DNA of 64,000 bases from SYFY01 sp041752315 (GCA_041752315.1 JBGSHJ010000020.1:1-64000), one strand, 5' to 3'. Counted from the stretch's first letter, positions 54,606 to 63,701 are shown. Translations and numbers: made by a program. The notes: generated by a model from the sequence alone, not told the origin.

Positions 54606-55355
54606 ATGAACATGTCCAAAACGAAGGCCAGCTTGAACCAGGCCGGAATGCAGATCGCGGGTCCTGACAACCAGCTGGTCACCAATGAACTTGTTGTCCT
54701 TGGCGAGATGCTGAAGTTTGACGGGGCCAGGGTGCTGGAATTGGGGTGCGGCGCTGCGGAGAAGACCCGGCTGATCGCGGAACGAACCGGTGTACAGGCG
54801 ATAGTTGCTGCAGAAGTGGATCGGATCCAGCACGCCAGGAATCTCGAGGTCCCGGACCTGCCCAAGGTCACGTTCGCCGCTTTTGGTGCAGAGTCGATCG
54901 ATGCACCGGATGCCTCATTCGACATCGTGATTCTTTTCAAATCGCTTCATCACGTTCCGGTGGCGCTGATGGATCAGTCGTTCGGCGAAATTCATCGTGT
55001 ACTGAAGCCCGGTGGGCATGCGTACATTTCCGAACCGGTATTCGAGGGTGATTTCAATGAAGTGATCAGGCTCTTCAACGACGAAGAAATCGTCCGCAAG
55101 GAGGCTTTTGAGGCCATCCGACGAGCCGTGGAGACGGGTCAGTTCCAGCTGGTGGAAGAGCGTTTCTTTCGCAACGTCGTGAAACTCGCTTCATTTGCAC
55201 AGTTCGAACAGGGATTGATCAACGTCACCCACTCCGAGCGCAATGTATCGCCCGAACTGCTGCTCCGTATTCGGGAGCGGTTCGAGAGTTTCCAGAAGCC
55301 TGAAGGGTTTGTTTTTGAAGTGTCGAACCGGGTCGATCTGCTGTTGAAACGCTGA
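54606..55355 (+). CDS. SAM-dependent methyltransferase, class I
   Basis: Protein of 249 residues. The SAM-binding motif is RVLELGCGAAEKTRLIAERT near residues 40-58, motif II is FDIVILFKSLHHVP near 100, and AYISEPVFEGDFNEVIRLFN follows. The Methyltransf_11 type acts on small molecules; the substrate is unknown. Located between crp and the trp genes and convergent with trpC (21 bp). Confidence 0.87.
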   Translation: MNMSKTKASLNQAGMQIAGPDNQLVTNELVVLGEMLKFDGARVLELGCGAAEKTRLIAERTGVQAIVAAEVDRIQHARNLEVPDLPKVTFAAFGAESIDAPDASFDIVILFKSLHHVPVALMDQSFGEIHRVLKPGGHAYISEPVFEGDFNEVIRLFNDEEIVRKEAFEAIRRAVETGQFQLVEERFFRNVVKLASFAQFEQGLINVTHSERNVSPELLLRIRERFESFQKPEGFVFEVSNRVDLLLKR

Positions 55356-55376
55356 TCCAGCGCGAATCGGAACGTT

Positions 55377-56165
55377 TCAGTAAAAAAGTTCGCGCAACTT
55401 GCTCCCGGGATCATCGGCGCGCATGAATGCTTCGCCCACCAGAAAGCAGTTGATTCCTGCCTGACGCAGGATCGCAACATCTTCCCGTGAGTTTATTCCA
55501 CTTTCGGAGACAAGTGTGACCCCCTCGGGCAGCATGCGGCTCAGCGCCAGACTGGTTTCCAGGTTGACCTCGAATGTGCGCAGATTACGATTGTTCACAC
55601 CGATCAACGGCGGTGAGAGCGCAAGGGCACGTTCCATCTCTTCCCCGTCATGGACTTCAATGAGTGTGTCGAGCCCCAACTCACGGGCCTCGTGATGAAG
55701 TTCCGACAGTTGCATCGACGGGAGCGCGGAAACGATGAGCAGTACACAATCGGCACCCAGCACCCGCGATTCGGCGAGCTGATATCGATCAACCACAAAA
55801 TCCTTGCGCAGGACCGGCAGACTTACCGCAGCGCGAGCAGATTGCATATAACTGTCCGCTCCCTGGAAAAACTGCATGTCGGTCAACACCGACAGGCAGG
55901 TTGCTCCGCCGTGTTCATAACTTTGCGCGAGCGCAGGAGGGTCGAAATCAGCTCGTATGAGCCCTTTGCTGGGCGATGCGCGCTTGATTTCGGCGATGAT
56001 CGCAGGCACACCGCTGCCTGCGTTTGTCACCAGGGACCGGGTGAACCCGCGTGTTGCTGGCAGACCTTTGCAATCGCTGAGCAAACCTGCAAGTGAGCGA
56101 TTCTTGCGTCGCGCCACGACCTCGAGGCGCTTGTGCTCGAGTATCCGATCCAGAATCGTGGTCAC
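55377..56165 (-). CDS. trpC: Indole-3-glycerol phosphate synthase
   Basis: TIM-barrel enzyme of 262 residues that closes the indole ring in tryptophan synthesis. The motifs are AEIKRASPSKGLIRADFDP (catalytic Lys near 62), LSVLTDMQFFQGADSYMQ, VLRKDFVVDRYQLAESRVLG and IGVNNRNLRTFEVNLE. The start overlaps the trpD stop by 4 bases. Confidence 0.95.
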   Translation of the reverse strand: MTTILDRILEHKRLEVVARRKNRSLAGLLSDCKGLPATRGFTRSLVTNAGSGVPAIIAEIKRASPSKGLIRADFDPPALAQSYEHGGATCLSVLTDMQFFQGADSYMQSARAAVSLPVLRKDFVVDRYQLAESRVLGADCVLLIVSALPSMQLSELHHEARELGLDTLIEVHDGEEMERALALSPPLIGVNNRNLRTFEVNLETSLALSRMLPEGVTLVSESGINSREDVAILRQAGINCFLVGEAFMRADDPGSKLRELFY

Positions 56166-57181
56166 GCAAGGTCTCCCATAAGACTCGTGATGCGCACGAG
56201 TTCAGCCAGCTTTTCCCTTGCCAGGCCTGCTGCCAGCGCATCCCTGGCCATGGTGACACCGTTCTTGAAGCTGGTGGCGACGCCACTGATGTAGATGGCC
56301 GCGCCGGCATTGAGTGCGACGATGTCTGCAGCGGGACCGTCCGCACTGGCCAGACTCTGCTGAACCAGTTTCAGGCTCGATGCAACGGAGTCTGCCTGCA
56401 AACCATCAATGGGCTGGCGCCGTATGCCAACCGATTCTGGTTCGAGCAGGTACTCGCGAATCGAACCGTCGCGCAGTTCACATACGTGAGTCGGCTGGTG
56501 CAGACCAAGTTCATCGAGCCCATCACAGTTGACCAGCATCACCGCCTCTGCGCCCAGCAAATGCAGCACGTCTGTCAGCTTGCGCAGCCACTCCCTCGAG
56601 AACACTCCCATCACCTGTCGTTTGGCCTGTGCCGGATTGGTAAGTGGGCCAAGGACGTTCATGATCGTCCGGATCTTCAGTTCGCTGCGCACGGGAGCGA
56701 CATGCTTCATGGCGCTGTGGTGGGCTGGCGCAAACATGAAACCAACTCCCACTTCGGCAATGCAGCGGGCAATCTGTGCGGGTGCCAGCATGATGCGAAC
56801 CCCGGCGGCTTCGAGGACGTCCGCTGCACCGCTCTGGCTGGATGCCCGCCGATTGCCGTGTTTGGCAACCCTTGCGCCGGCCGCGGCGGCGACGATGGCT
56901 GCAGCGGTGGAGATATTGAACAGCTTTCTGCCGCTGCCACCCGTGCCGCAGGTATCAACAAGATAGGGGACGTTGACGTCAACCTTGGTCGACAACGCAC
57001 GCATGGTCGTCACCGCGCCGGCAATTTCTTCGATCGTTTCACCCTTCAGACGCAGCCCCATCAACAGGGCACCGATCTGCGCCGGAGAGGCTGATCCGGA
57101 CATCACCTGCCGAAACACCGACTCCATTTCCTGCCTGGAGAGGCTTCTGCCGGCCGCGAGTTCTGCCAGTGCCGTGAACAT
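56162..57181 (-). CDS. trpD: Anthranilate phosphoribosyltransferase
   Basis: Transfers phosphoribose from PRPP to anthranilate. The protein has 339 residues. The PRPP loop is VDTCGTGGSGRKLFNISTAA (about 79-98), and the anthranilate site lies in KHGNRRASSQSGAADVLEA and APAHHSAMKHVAPVRSEL. The start at 57181 agrees with the family N terminus. Lies between trpG (11 bp) and trpC (overlap). Confidence 0.95.
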   Translation of the reverse strand: MFTALAELAAGRSLSRQEMESVFRQVMSGSASPAQIGALLMGLRLKGETIEEIAGAVTTMRALSTKVDVNVPYLVDTCGTGGSGRKLFNISTAAAIVAAAAGARVAKHGNRRASSQSGAADVLEAAGVRIMLAPAQIARCIAEVGVGFMFAPAHHSAMKHVAPVRSELKIRTIMNVLGPLTNPAQAKRQVMGVFSREWLRKLTDVLHLLGAEAVMLVNCDGLDELGLHQPTHVCELRDGSIREYLLEPESVGIRRQPIDGLQADSVASSLKLVQQSLASADGPAADIVALNAGAAIYISGVATSFKNGVTMARDALAAGLAREKLAELVRITSLMGDLA

Positions 57182-57192
57182 ATCCACTTCGG

Positions 57193-57777
57193 TCAGAATC
57201 CTCCGGGGACGAGAAAATTGCGCAGGAGATCGTGCCCACACTCGGTGAGGATCGACTCCGGGTGAAACTGCACGCCTTGCAGCGGCAACGTCCGATGGCG
57301 CAATCCCATGATTTCGTCTGGCTTGCCGTCGGTTTCGGTCCACGCTGTCACTTCCAGTTCATCAGGCAGACCATTCCACTCGACGATCAGTGAGTGATAG
57401 CGTGTTGCCTGAAAAGGGTTCGGCAACTGGCGGAATACCCCGTTACCCTGGTGATGGATCGCAGAAGTCTTGCCATGCATGACATCGTGTGCGCGGGTCA
57501 CGATGCCCCCGTAAACCTGGCCAATGCATTGATGACCCAGGCAGATGCCCAGAATCGGTATGTCGGTGGCAAAGCGTTTGATGACCTCCATGGAGATGCC
57601 GGCTTCGTTGGGTGTACACGGGCCCGGACTGATGACGATTCCCTCTGGCTTCAGAGCTGCGATTTCGGCCAGGGAAATTTCGTCGTTTCGATGTACGACA
57701 ACGTCTGCGCCCAGCTCGCCCAGATACTGAACCACGTTGTAGGTGAACGAATCGTAGTTGTCGATCATCAGGATCAT
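57193..57777 (-). CDS. trpG: Anthranilate synthase glutamine amidotransferase subunit
   Basis: Class I glutaminase of 194 residues that gives ammonia to TrpE. It begins ILMIDNYDSFTYNVVQYLGE. The nucleophile Cys lies in LGICLGHQCIGQVYGG near residue 79, and the His/Glu pair in VQFHPESILTE near 170. TrpE is encoded 3.6 kb away on the same strand, separated by six other genes. Repeats precede the start. Confidence 0.94.
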   Translation of the reverse strand: MILMIDNYDSFTYNVVQYLGELGADVVVHRNDEISLAEIAALKPEGIVISPGPCTPNEAGISMEVIKRFATDIPILGICLGHQCIGQVYGGIVTRAHDVMHGKTSAIHHQGNGVFRQLPNPFQATRYHSLIVEWNGLPDELEVTAWTETDGKPDEIMGLRHRTLPLQGVQFHPESILTECGHDLLRNFLVPGGF

Positions 57778-57814
57778 GGTCGGGCAATACTCCGGGTGTT
57801 GGTCTGCTTCCACG

Positions 57815-57873
57815 TTGAATCAGACTCTGTTCGAAACGGACTCTTTTCAAATGGGTCTCTTTTCAAATTGGTC
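57815..57873 (-). repeat. Degenerate 16-bp tandem repeats upstream of trpG
   Basis: On the + strand: TCTGTTCGAAACGGAC (57826-57841), TCTTTTCAAATGGGTC (57842-57857) and TCTTTTCAAATTGGTC (57858-57873), preceded by a partial unit at 57815-57825. They lie in the trpG leader, where an attenuator or operator would sit, and share a core with the 43168-43212 repeats. Confidence 0.8.
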
Positions 57874-58078
57874 TGGGCACGTCGTCGACAGGGTCGCGAA
57901 GTATAACTGCCCGATTCACCCGGAATCATGCCGAAACTGCAGCGAGACGGGCCGGTCAAAACCGGTTGTCGAACCCTCGACGCGGTTGCTTGCCCATCAG
58001 CACGCCGCAACGCACGACAGAAGGACTCGATTATTGGGTACACTCCGGTGTCGCCCAAAGAAGTACAGGATCAATCGG

Positions 58079-58717
58079 ATGCCCGCACCACATGATCAAG
58101 CCAACTCGGGCCCCGTTGCGGATGCCTTTTACTTTTTGGGACGATTCCTGCGCAATCCGCGACGCGTCGCGTCCGTGGTCCCCAGCTCCAGGTTCCTTAC
58201 ACATGCCATGTTTGAAGGGCTGGCGCTGAAAAGTGGTGACGTCGTGGTGGAGTTTGGACCGGGGACCGGAGCTTTCACACAGGAGATTCGCCGCCTGCGG
58301 AACACCGGTGTCGATATCATCTACCTTGGCATCGAGCGTGATGCAGGTCTGTATCGTCGGCTTTGTTCGCGTTTTCCGGAACTGGACTTCCAGCTCGGCG
58401 ACGTCCAGGACGCGGCAACTTTTGTGGCAGCCCGCGGGCTGCCGCCAGTTCGCATCGTCCTTTCGGGGTTGCCGCTGCTGTGGATGCCTGATGAACAGGT
58501 CGAATCAATATTTGCAGGCTTGCGGGTTTTCATGCGCAAGGACGGAGTATTCCGCACGTTCAGCTATGTCCACAACTATCCGACACCTGGTGCCATCAAG
58601 CTGCGAGCCCGGCTGTGCAGGGTGTTCGAGAGCTATGACCTCAGTCGTCCGGTGCTGCGCAATGTTCCACCCGCGTTTGTCATGTCCTGCACCAAACCAG
58701 CCAGGCTGGATTCCTAG
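58079..58717 (+). CDS. PmtA/rRNA-dimethylase-like phospholipid methyltransferase
   Basis: Protein of 212 residues. YFLGRFLRNPRRVASVVPSS is the typical start of bacterial phospholipid N-methyltransferases. The SAM loop is VVEFGPGTGAFTQEIRR near residues 59-75, and IVLSGLPLLWMPDEQVESI matches the motif IV region. It could methylate phosphatidylethanolamine or a related lipid; a role in another envelope lipid is possible. Its stop overlaps the convergent ABC permease by 4 bases. Confidence 0.78.
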   Translation: MPAPHDQANSGPVADAFYFLGRFLRNPRRVASVVPSSRFLTHAMFEGLALKSGDVVVEFGPGTGAFTQEIRRLRNTGVDIIYLGIERDAGLYRRLCSRFPELDFQLGDVQDAATFVAARGLPPVRIVLSGLPLLWMPDEQVESIFAGLRVFMRKDGVFRTFSYVHNYPTPGAIKLRARLCRVFESYDLSRPVLRNVPPAFVMSCTKPARLDS

Positions 58718-59562
58718 ACCACATCGGCAAATGTACGTTCCATCTTCTTGAAGTAGAACGTACCGATGATCAGCAGGACCAGGGAGACAGCCGCCGACAG
58801 CAGGAGCGGCTGAACCGGCGCCACGCCCACACCCAGAATTGCCCAGCGGAAACCCTCCACAACACCGACCATTGGATTCAGGGAATAGAGCGACGCGAGC
58901 ATCGGGTCTTCGATCAGCCGCAGCGGATAAACCACGGGTGTGCAGTACATCCAGACCTGGATCATGAAGGGCATCGCGTGTTTGACGTCGCGGAACTGGA
59001 CATTCATCGCGCTCAGGAACAACGAAACGCCCAAAGACGAAACAATCACCAGCAGAACCATCAGCGGGAGAAGCAGGACAGCGGCGGTTGGCACGTGGCC
59101 AAAGTAGAACATCAGCGCAACCATGACCAGGAAGGCGAGCGCAAAGTCGACTGAACAGGATGCAATGCTGGCCAGCGGCATCACCAATCGCGGAAAATAG
59201 ACCTGTTTGAGTATGGACCCTCCTCCAACCAGGCTGTCTGAGCCGGAGCTGATGCTTGCAGCAAAAAACTGCCACGGCAACAAGGCGGCAAACACGAATA
59301 GCGGATAAGGAATTCCGTCGGTGGGGACCTTGGCAATACGGCCGAAAATGATGGTGAAGATGACCATGGTGACGATAGGCTGGATGATCGCCCAGGCCGC
59401 ACCGAAGATGGTCTGCTTGTATCGCACCTTTATGGTCCGCCAGGCGAGGAAGAAGACGACTTCCCGATAGGCCCACAACTCTCCGAATCCAAGTTGGGCG
59501 AGCCCCTTGGTGGATTGAATGACAATGGTTGATTCGGAAGAAAGTGCCATCGAACTATTCAC
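58714..59562 (-). CDS. ABC-2 type polysaccharide exporter permease
   Basis: Membrane protein of 282 residues with six helices and the Wzm-like blocks WRTIKVRYKQTIFGAAWAII, LLPWQFFAASISSGSDSLVG and NVQFRDVKHAMPFMIQVWMY. It would export O-antigen, capsule or teichoic-type polymers with an ATPase partner (Wzt/TagH type). No such ATPase gene is seen in the window. The GTG start overlaps the stop of the acyltransferase gene by 4 bases; ATG 59550 is an alternative. Confidence 0.87.
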   Translation of the reverse strand: MNSSMALSSESTIVIQSTKGLAQLGFGELWAYREVVFFLAWRTIKVRYKQTIFGAAWAIIQPIVTMVIFTIIFGRIAKVPTDGIPYPLFVFAALLPWQFFAASISSGSDSLVGGGSILKQVYFPRLVMPLASIASCSVDFALAFLVMVALMFYFGHVPTAAVLLLPLMVLLVIVSSLGVSLFLSAMNVQFRDVKHAMPFMIQVWMYCTPVVYPLRLIEDPMLASLYSLNPMVGVVEGFRWAILGVGVAPVQPLLLSAAVSLVLLIIGTFYFKKMERTFADVV

Positions 59563-60491
59563 CTGCAGTTGTTTTGGTTTTCATTTCCTGCTACTCGCCA
59601 TCGTAAGACTTTTGCAGGTACGCCGGCAGCAATGGCCATGGCCGGTATGTCGCTGACGACTACCGCCCCGGCGGCGATGACTGCACCGTCCCCGATATGG
59701 ACGCCATCGAGAACGATCACGCCGTAGCCTAACCAGGTATCGTCGCCAATCGTGATCCCGCCGCGACTGGTCAGGGGTTGATCGCGAACCGGCAGATCTG
59801 CAGAGAGTCCGTGGTTGTACGGATAAAATGCGCAGGCCGGGGCGATTTCCGCTCGTTTGCCAATCCTGATCGATCCCTTGGCCGCCGAGAACTGGCATCT
59901 CGGTTGAATGTGCGAGCCGTCGCCGATCGTGATGCTGCCGCCTTGAATGGTCAGCAGTGTCGAGTGTTCAAGAATCAGTACGCGATCACCCAGCGTTATC
60001 GGTCCGCCGCCAGGCTCATTCATGAGCAGCGCATGATCGCCGATGTAACAATGTTTGCCGGTTTCCAGTTGGTCTGCGTGAACTCGCGCCAATGGAGACC
60101 GATAACCCTCGGGGAAGTGACGTGCGAGTCTCGTGTCCCCTGTGTAGGGCCGATATCCCAGTCGGGCGAGGCGTCGACCGAGTACGCCGAACAGCGGTAG
60201 CCTGGCCAGTCGAAGTGACCAGCGCTCCCAACTGTTGCGAAAGTCGATCATGTACAAAAGTTCTCCAAGCGGTCCTGTTTGAAGTCTGTCGGTCCAGAGC
60301 AGTGTTATCTTCGATTCCGACGCCAACCACCAACCATGTTCGTCGAATACCCTTTCACATTCATTGCGATCCTGCACAATTCGGGTGTCAGTGGGCGCGG
60401 AAGAGTCATCGGGCATGCAGGACTCGCAGTCTGAATTACCGTGGTCACTATCGGTGCCTGATGTTGTCATGGATCTGTAAGCGGTTGCCAT
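59559..60491 (-). CDS. Hexapeptide-repeat (left-handed beta-helix) acyltransferase
   Basis: Protein of about 310 residues. The N-terminal 80 residues are unusual and hydrophilic. The C-terminal half shows hexapeptide coils (ITLGDRVLILEHSTLLTIQG, ITIGDGSHIQPRCQF and IGDDTWLGYGVIVLDGVHIG), ending AIAAGVPAKVLRW as in WcaF/LacA-like O-acetyltransferases. The start is uncertain: ATG 60491 or 60470, with an open TTG at 60518. It is coupled to the exporter permease, so it likely modifies the exported polymer. Confidence 0.8.
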   Translation of the reverse strand: MATAYRSMTTSGTDSDHGNSDCESCMPDDSSAPTDTRIVQDRNECERVFDEHGWWLASESKITLLWTDRLQTGPLGELLYMIDFRNSWERWSLRLARLPLFGVLGRRLARLGYRPYTGDTRLARHFPEGYRSPLARVHADQLETGKHCYIGDHALLMNEPGGGPITLGDRVLILEHSTLLTIQGGSITIGDGSHIQPRCQFSAAKGSIRIGKRAEIAPACAFYPYNHGLSADLPVRDQPLTSRGGITIGDDTWLGYGVIVLDGVHIGDGAVIAAGAVVVSDIPAMAIAAGVPAKVLRWRVAGNENQNNCR

Positions 60492-60541
60492 TGCGTGACC
60501 ATCAGTGTTTGCATTCAAAGGTCTGACGGGATCAAGGAGAT

Positions 60542-60970
60542 GTGACGGTGTTCACGAATGTGTTCACGAACGCAATTGCAGGCGGAGTTCTGATTGGTCT
60601 TGCGGCAACGTGGCTGTTTCTCAGTCTGGGAAGGGTTGCCGGGATCAGCGGTATTGTCAGCCAGGCGATGAAAAATCCGGGGATGCTCTGGCCGGTGCTG
60701 TTTCTGGTTGGTCTTGGCGCCGGTGGCTGGATTGCGACGGCTTTTACCGGGCCGGCCGCGAATCGACTGGCCATCGACCCGGTGTGGTTGATCGTTGGTG
60801 GTCTGATCGTTGGTTTTGGAACACGTCTGGGATCTGGTTGTACCAGCGGGCACGGTGTTTGCGGAATTGCCAGGTTGTCACCTCGGTCGGTCGTGGCCAC
60901 CATGATCTTTGTCGGGCTGGGGATGCTGACGGCGACCCTGCTGCGTGGTACGGGAGTTCTCGACTCATGA
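60542..60970 (+). CDS. YeeE/YedE-family transporter, first half
   Basis: Membrane protein of 142 residues with four helices and a GTG start preceded by AAGGAG. The conserved cysteine motif RLGSGCTSGHGVCGIARLS near residue 97 is the hallmark of YeeE/TsuA thiosulfate and sulfur-compound transporters. In this organism the transporter is made as two proteins; the second half starts inside the stop codon (ATGA overlap). Confidence 0.87.
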   Translation: MTVFTNVFTNAIAGGVLIGLAATWLFLSLGRVAGISGIVSQAMKNPGMLWPVLFLVGLGAGGWIATAFTGPAANRLAIDPVWLIVGGLIVGFGTRLGSGCTSGHGVCGIARLSPRSVVATMIFVGLGMLTATLLRGTGVLDS

Positions 60971-61407
60971 AACCACTGTCAGGCCTCTTGGCAGGCATCA
61001 TCTTCGGCATGGGTCTGGTTGTGTCGGGAATGACCGAGCCGGCCAATGTGATTGCCTTTCTCAACCTGTCGGCGGGCTGGAGCCCAGCGCTGCTCCTGGT
61101 GATGGGCAGTGCGCTGGTGGTGACCGGTATCGGCTATCGATTGGCTGGTCGACGCGCGGCACCCCTGTTTGATTCCACTTTCCACAGACCAACAGCCAAT
61201 CGCATCGATCGAAGGTTGATGACCGGTTCGGCTTTGTTCGGGATTGGTTGGGGTGTTGCCGGTTACTGCCCGGGACCTGCGATTGTTGGTGCGTTCACAC
61301 TGGATTCGCGCGCGATTCTGTTTGTCGCGGCCTATGCTGCCGGAACACTCGCCTTTGAGCTTTGGGAGCGACGTGTGCAGGCGCGGTCTGCCCTGGCAGA
61401 CGGCTGA
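60967..61407 (+). CDS. YeeE/YedE-family transporter, second half (DUF6691-like)
   Basis: Membrane protein of 146 residues with four helices. It begins KPLSGLLAGIIFGMGLVVSG and has the second cysteine motif GVAGYCPGPAIVGAFTL near residue 98. Together with the preceding gene it would form a full YeeE-like pore for thiosulfate or a related sulfur species. The 4-base overlap indicates coupled synthesis at equal amounts. Confidence 0.87.
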   Translation: MKPLSGLLAGIIFGMGLVVSGMTEPANVIAFLNLSAGWSPALLLVMGSALVVTGIGYRLAGRRAAPLFDSTFHRPTANRIDRRLMTGSALFGIGWGVAGYCPGPAIVGAFTLDSRAILFVAAYAAGTLAFELWERRVQARSALADG

Positions 61408-61422
61408 ACCCGACGGCAGATC

Positions 61423-62910
61423 TCAGTCGTCGAATTTTTCCAGCCGGTTCTCCGCCATCTTGACTGCCCGGAAGATGGCGCGAGCCTTGTTCAGGCTCTC
61501 CTTCCACTCGAGTCGCCCCTGGCTGTCGGCGACGATGCCACCACCCGCCTGAATATGAAGCGTGCCGTCCTTGATGATGGCCGTGCGGATGGCAATCGCC
61601 ATATCCATGTTGCCGTTCCAGGCGAGGTAGCCAACGGCACCACCATAGATGCCGCGTTTGACTGGCTCCAGTTCATCGATGACTTCCATGGCGCGAATCT
61701 TCGGCGCTCCGGAAAGTGTTCCGACAGGCAGTGTGGCGCGTAACACGTCCATTGCGCGGGCTCCTGCCTTCAGCCTGCCGATGACATTGCTCGACAGGTG
61801 CATGACATTGGCATAACGCTCGATCGAAAATTTCTCGGTTACTTCAACCGAGCCAGTGGTTGCCACACGTCCGACATCGTTTCGGCCGAGATCGATCAGC
61901 ATCAGGTGTTCGGCGATTTCTTTCGGGTCGTTGCGCAATTCTTCTTCAAAAGCTGCGTCTTCCTCAGGCGTATGACCACGGCGGCGCGTACCGGCCAGTG
62001 GTCTATTGGTGATCACGCCGTCTTCGAGACGCGCCAGAATTTCAGGTGATGAGCTGACGATCTCGAAGTTCTCGAGATCCATGAAGTACATGTACGGGGA
62101 AGGATTGAGGCTTCGCAGTGCGCGATAAAGGTCGATCGGGTGGGCGCCAAAGGGAATGCTCATCCGCTGCGACAGCACGACCTGCATGACGTCGCCCGCG
62201 CGTATGTACTCTCGAATGCGTTCGACCGCTTGTTTGAATGGTGCTTCACCAAAGCCCGAGGTGAAATCACTTTCTTCGGTCGGTCTGTTGGCCGTTGCAC
62301 GCGGAATTGATGGGGTAGCAGCGGCCAGCTGCTGCACACGTTCGTGCAGACGGTCTGTAGTCTTCGTCAATCCATCCACCGCATCGGCGTCGACCAGACT
62401 GACCAGTTGCATGCGCCCCTTGACGTTGTCGAAGACCACAACCTCTTCGGACAGCATCAGCAGAATGTCCGGTGTTTTCAGTGTCTCCGGCGGAGCGGAG
62501 TTTCGCAGTCGTTGTTCGACATACCGGAGTGTGTCGTAACCGAAGTAGCCGACCAGGCCTCCGTAGAACCGCGGCAAACCCGGTACCGGAGCCACCCGGA
62601 AACGGGCCTGGAAAGCTTCGATGAAAGCCAGCGGATCGGAGGTTTCCAGACTCTCGACAACCTTGCCATCGGTACGGACTTCGACAGTGTTGCCGCTTAC
62701 CGTGATGATGGTTCGCGCAGGCAGGCCAATCATCGAATAGCGGCTCCACTTTTCCTCTCCCGGGTAGGACTCCAGCAGGTAGGAGTAGGGGCCGCGTGCC
62801 AGTTTCAGATAGGTCGACAGCGGTGTGTCGAGATCTGCCAGGGTCTCGACAATGACGGGTATGCGATTGTAGCCCTGGGCTTTCCAGAGTTCGAAATCCG
62901 CAGGCTGCAT
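61423..62910 (-). CDS. trpE: Anthranilate synthase component I
   Basis: Converts chorismate and ammonia to anthranilate. The protein has 495 residues. The N-terminal regulatory part has YSYLLESYPGEEKWSRYSMI, containing the LLES element of tryptophan feedback binding. The catalytic part has VVLSQRMSIPFGAHPIDLYR, LAGTRRRGHTPEEDAAFEEE and LMLIDLGRNDVGRV. It lies downstream of gph and rpe on the same strand, as in pseudomonads. No leader peptide with tandem Trp codons is seen. Confidence 0.95.
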   Translation of the reverse strand: MQPADFELWKAQGYNRIPVIVETLADLDTPLSTYLKLARGPYSYLLESYPGEEKWSRYSMIGLPARTIITVSGNTVEVRTDGKVVESLETSDPLAFIEAFQARFRVAPVPGLPRFYGGLVGYFGYDTLRYVEQRLRNSAPPETLKTPDILLMLSEEVVVFDNVKGRMQLVSLVDADAVDGLTKTTDRLHERVQQLAAATPSIPRATANRPTEESDFTSGFGEAPFKQAVERIREYIRAGDVMQVVLSQRMSIPFGAHPIDLYRALRSLNPSPYMYFMDLENFEIVSSSPEILARLEDGVITNRPLAGTRRRGHTPEEDAAFEEELRNDPKEIAEHLMLIDLGRNDVGRVATTGSVEVTEKFSIERYANVMHLSSNVIGRLKAGARAMDVLRATLPVGTLSGAPKIRAMEVIDELEPVKRGIYGGAVGYLAWNGNMDMAIAIRTAIIKDGTLHIQAGGGIVADSQGRLEWKESLNKARAIFRAVKMAENRLEKFDD

Positions 62911-62973
62911 GATGGGTAGTGGGTCTCGACCGAAGTGGATTGAATCCGGGGACGCGGAACCTTAGCGATGTGG

Positions 62974-63624
62974 TCAGGGGAGGTCAAGAAAGCTCTGGAT
63001 GGTGCCATCCGCGCCCAGCTGATCCGCGGCCATGCCGTGGCTGTAACCATAGGTCACACAGACTACACAGACGCCTGCTGCCCGGGCTGCGCCCACATCG
63101 GTGTCCGAATCGCCGACAAACAACGCATCCGCCCGCGCGAGCCGCATCCGCTGCAGTGCCAGATCAACCGGATCCGCAGCCGGTTTGGGTCGTGCGGCGG
63201 AGTCTCCCGCGACAACAGTGAGGAAATACTGATCAAAACGCAGCTTGGCGAGCAGTTGCCGAGTGAGCGCTGCGTTCTTGTTCGTCACCACCCCGAGACG
63301 GGAGCCTCGGCTGCGCAGTTTGTGCAGGGTTGATTCGACATGCGGATACGGTCGACTGGCCACTGCAATGTGGCTCGCATAGTAGTCGAGGAATTGCTGG
63401 TGTATTTCTTCAATGCGGTCTGTCGGATGGCCGGTCTGCTGCAGTGCCGAGGTGATCATGGCGCGTCCGCCGTGACCAATGCAGTCGCGGGTCAGCGATT
63501 CATCGACCCCTGGGTATCCACAGGCATGCAGTCCATGATTGAGCGCGCGATGCAAATCAGGCGCCGTGTCGATCAGCGTTCCGTCCAGATCAAACAGATA
63601 CCCATCATACTCACGTCGCCATGA
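62974..63624 (-). CDS. gph: Phosphoglycolate phosphatase
   Basis: HAD enzyme of about 216 residues that removes phosphate from 2-phosphoglycolate. Motif I is GYLFDLDGTLIDTAPDL near residues 8-24, motif II VVTNKN, motif III Lys in ARPKPAADP and motif IV FVGDSDTDVGAARAAG. The start is TTG 63624, chosen because AGGAG lies 8 bases upstream; TTG 63657 is also open. It sits between rpe and trpE as in many gammaproteobacteria. Confidence 0.9.
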   Translation of the reverse strand, partial: SWRREYDGYLFDLDGTLIDTAPDLHRALNHGLHACGYPGVDESLTRDCIGHGGRAMITSALQQTGHPTDRIEEIHQQFLDYYASHIAVASRPYPHVESTLHKLRSRGSRLGVVTNKNAALTRQLLAKLRFDQYFLTVVAGDSAARPKPAADPVDLALQRMRLARADALFVGDSDTDVGAARAAGVCVVCVTYGYSHGMAADQLGADGTIQSFLDLP

Positions 63625-63701
63625 CAATGGACTTGCTCCTGGGCAGGATGTTGACAATCAGCCGAGTACCTTTGATTCGCTCCAGGGACAGCCTGCAGGG
63701 T

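Noticed and set aside
58505..59476. Leftward open frame of 323 codons overlapping the ABC permease in another frame
   Set aside because: The permease frame has the conserved family blocks; the alternative frame is Arg/Gly/Cys-rich without domains and overlaps the neighbouring methyltransferase.
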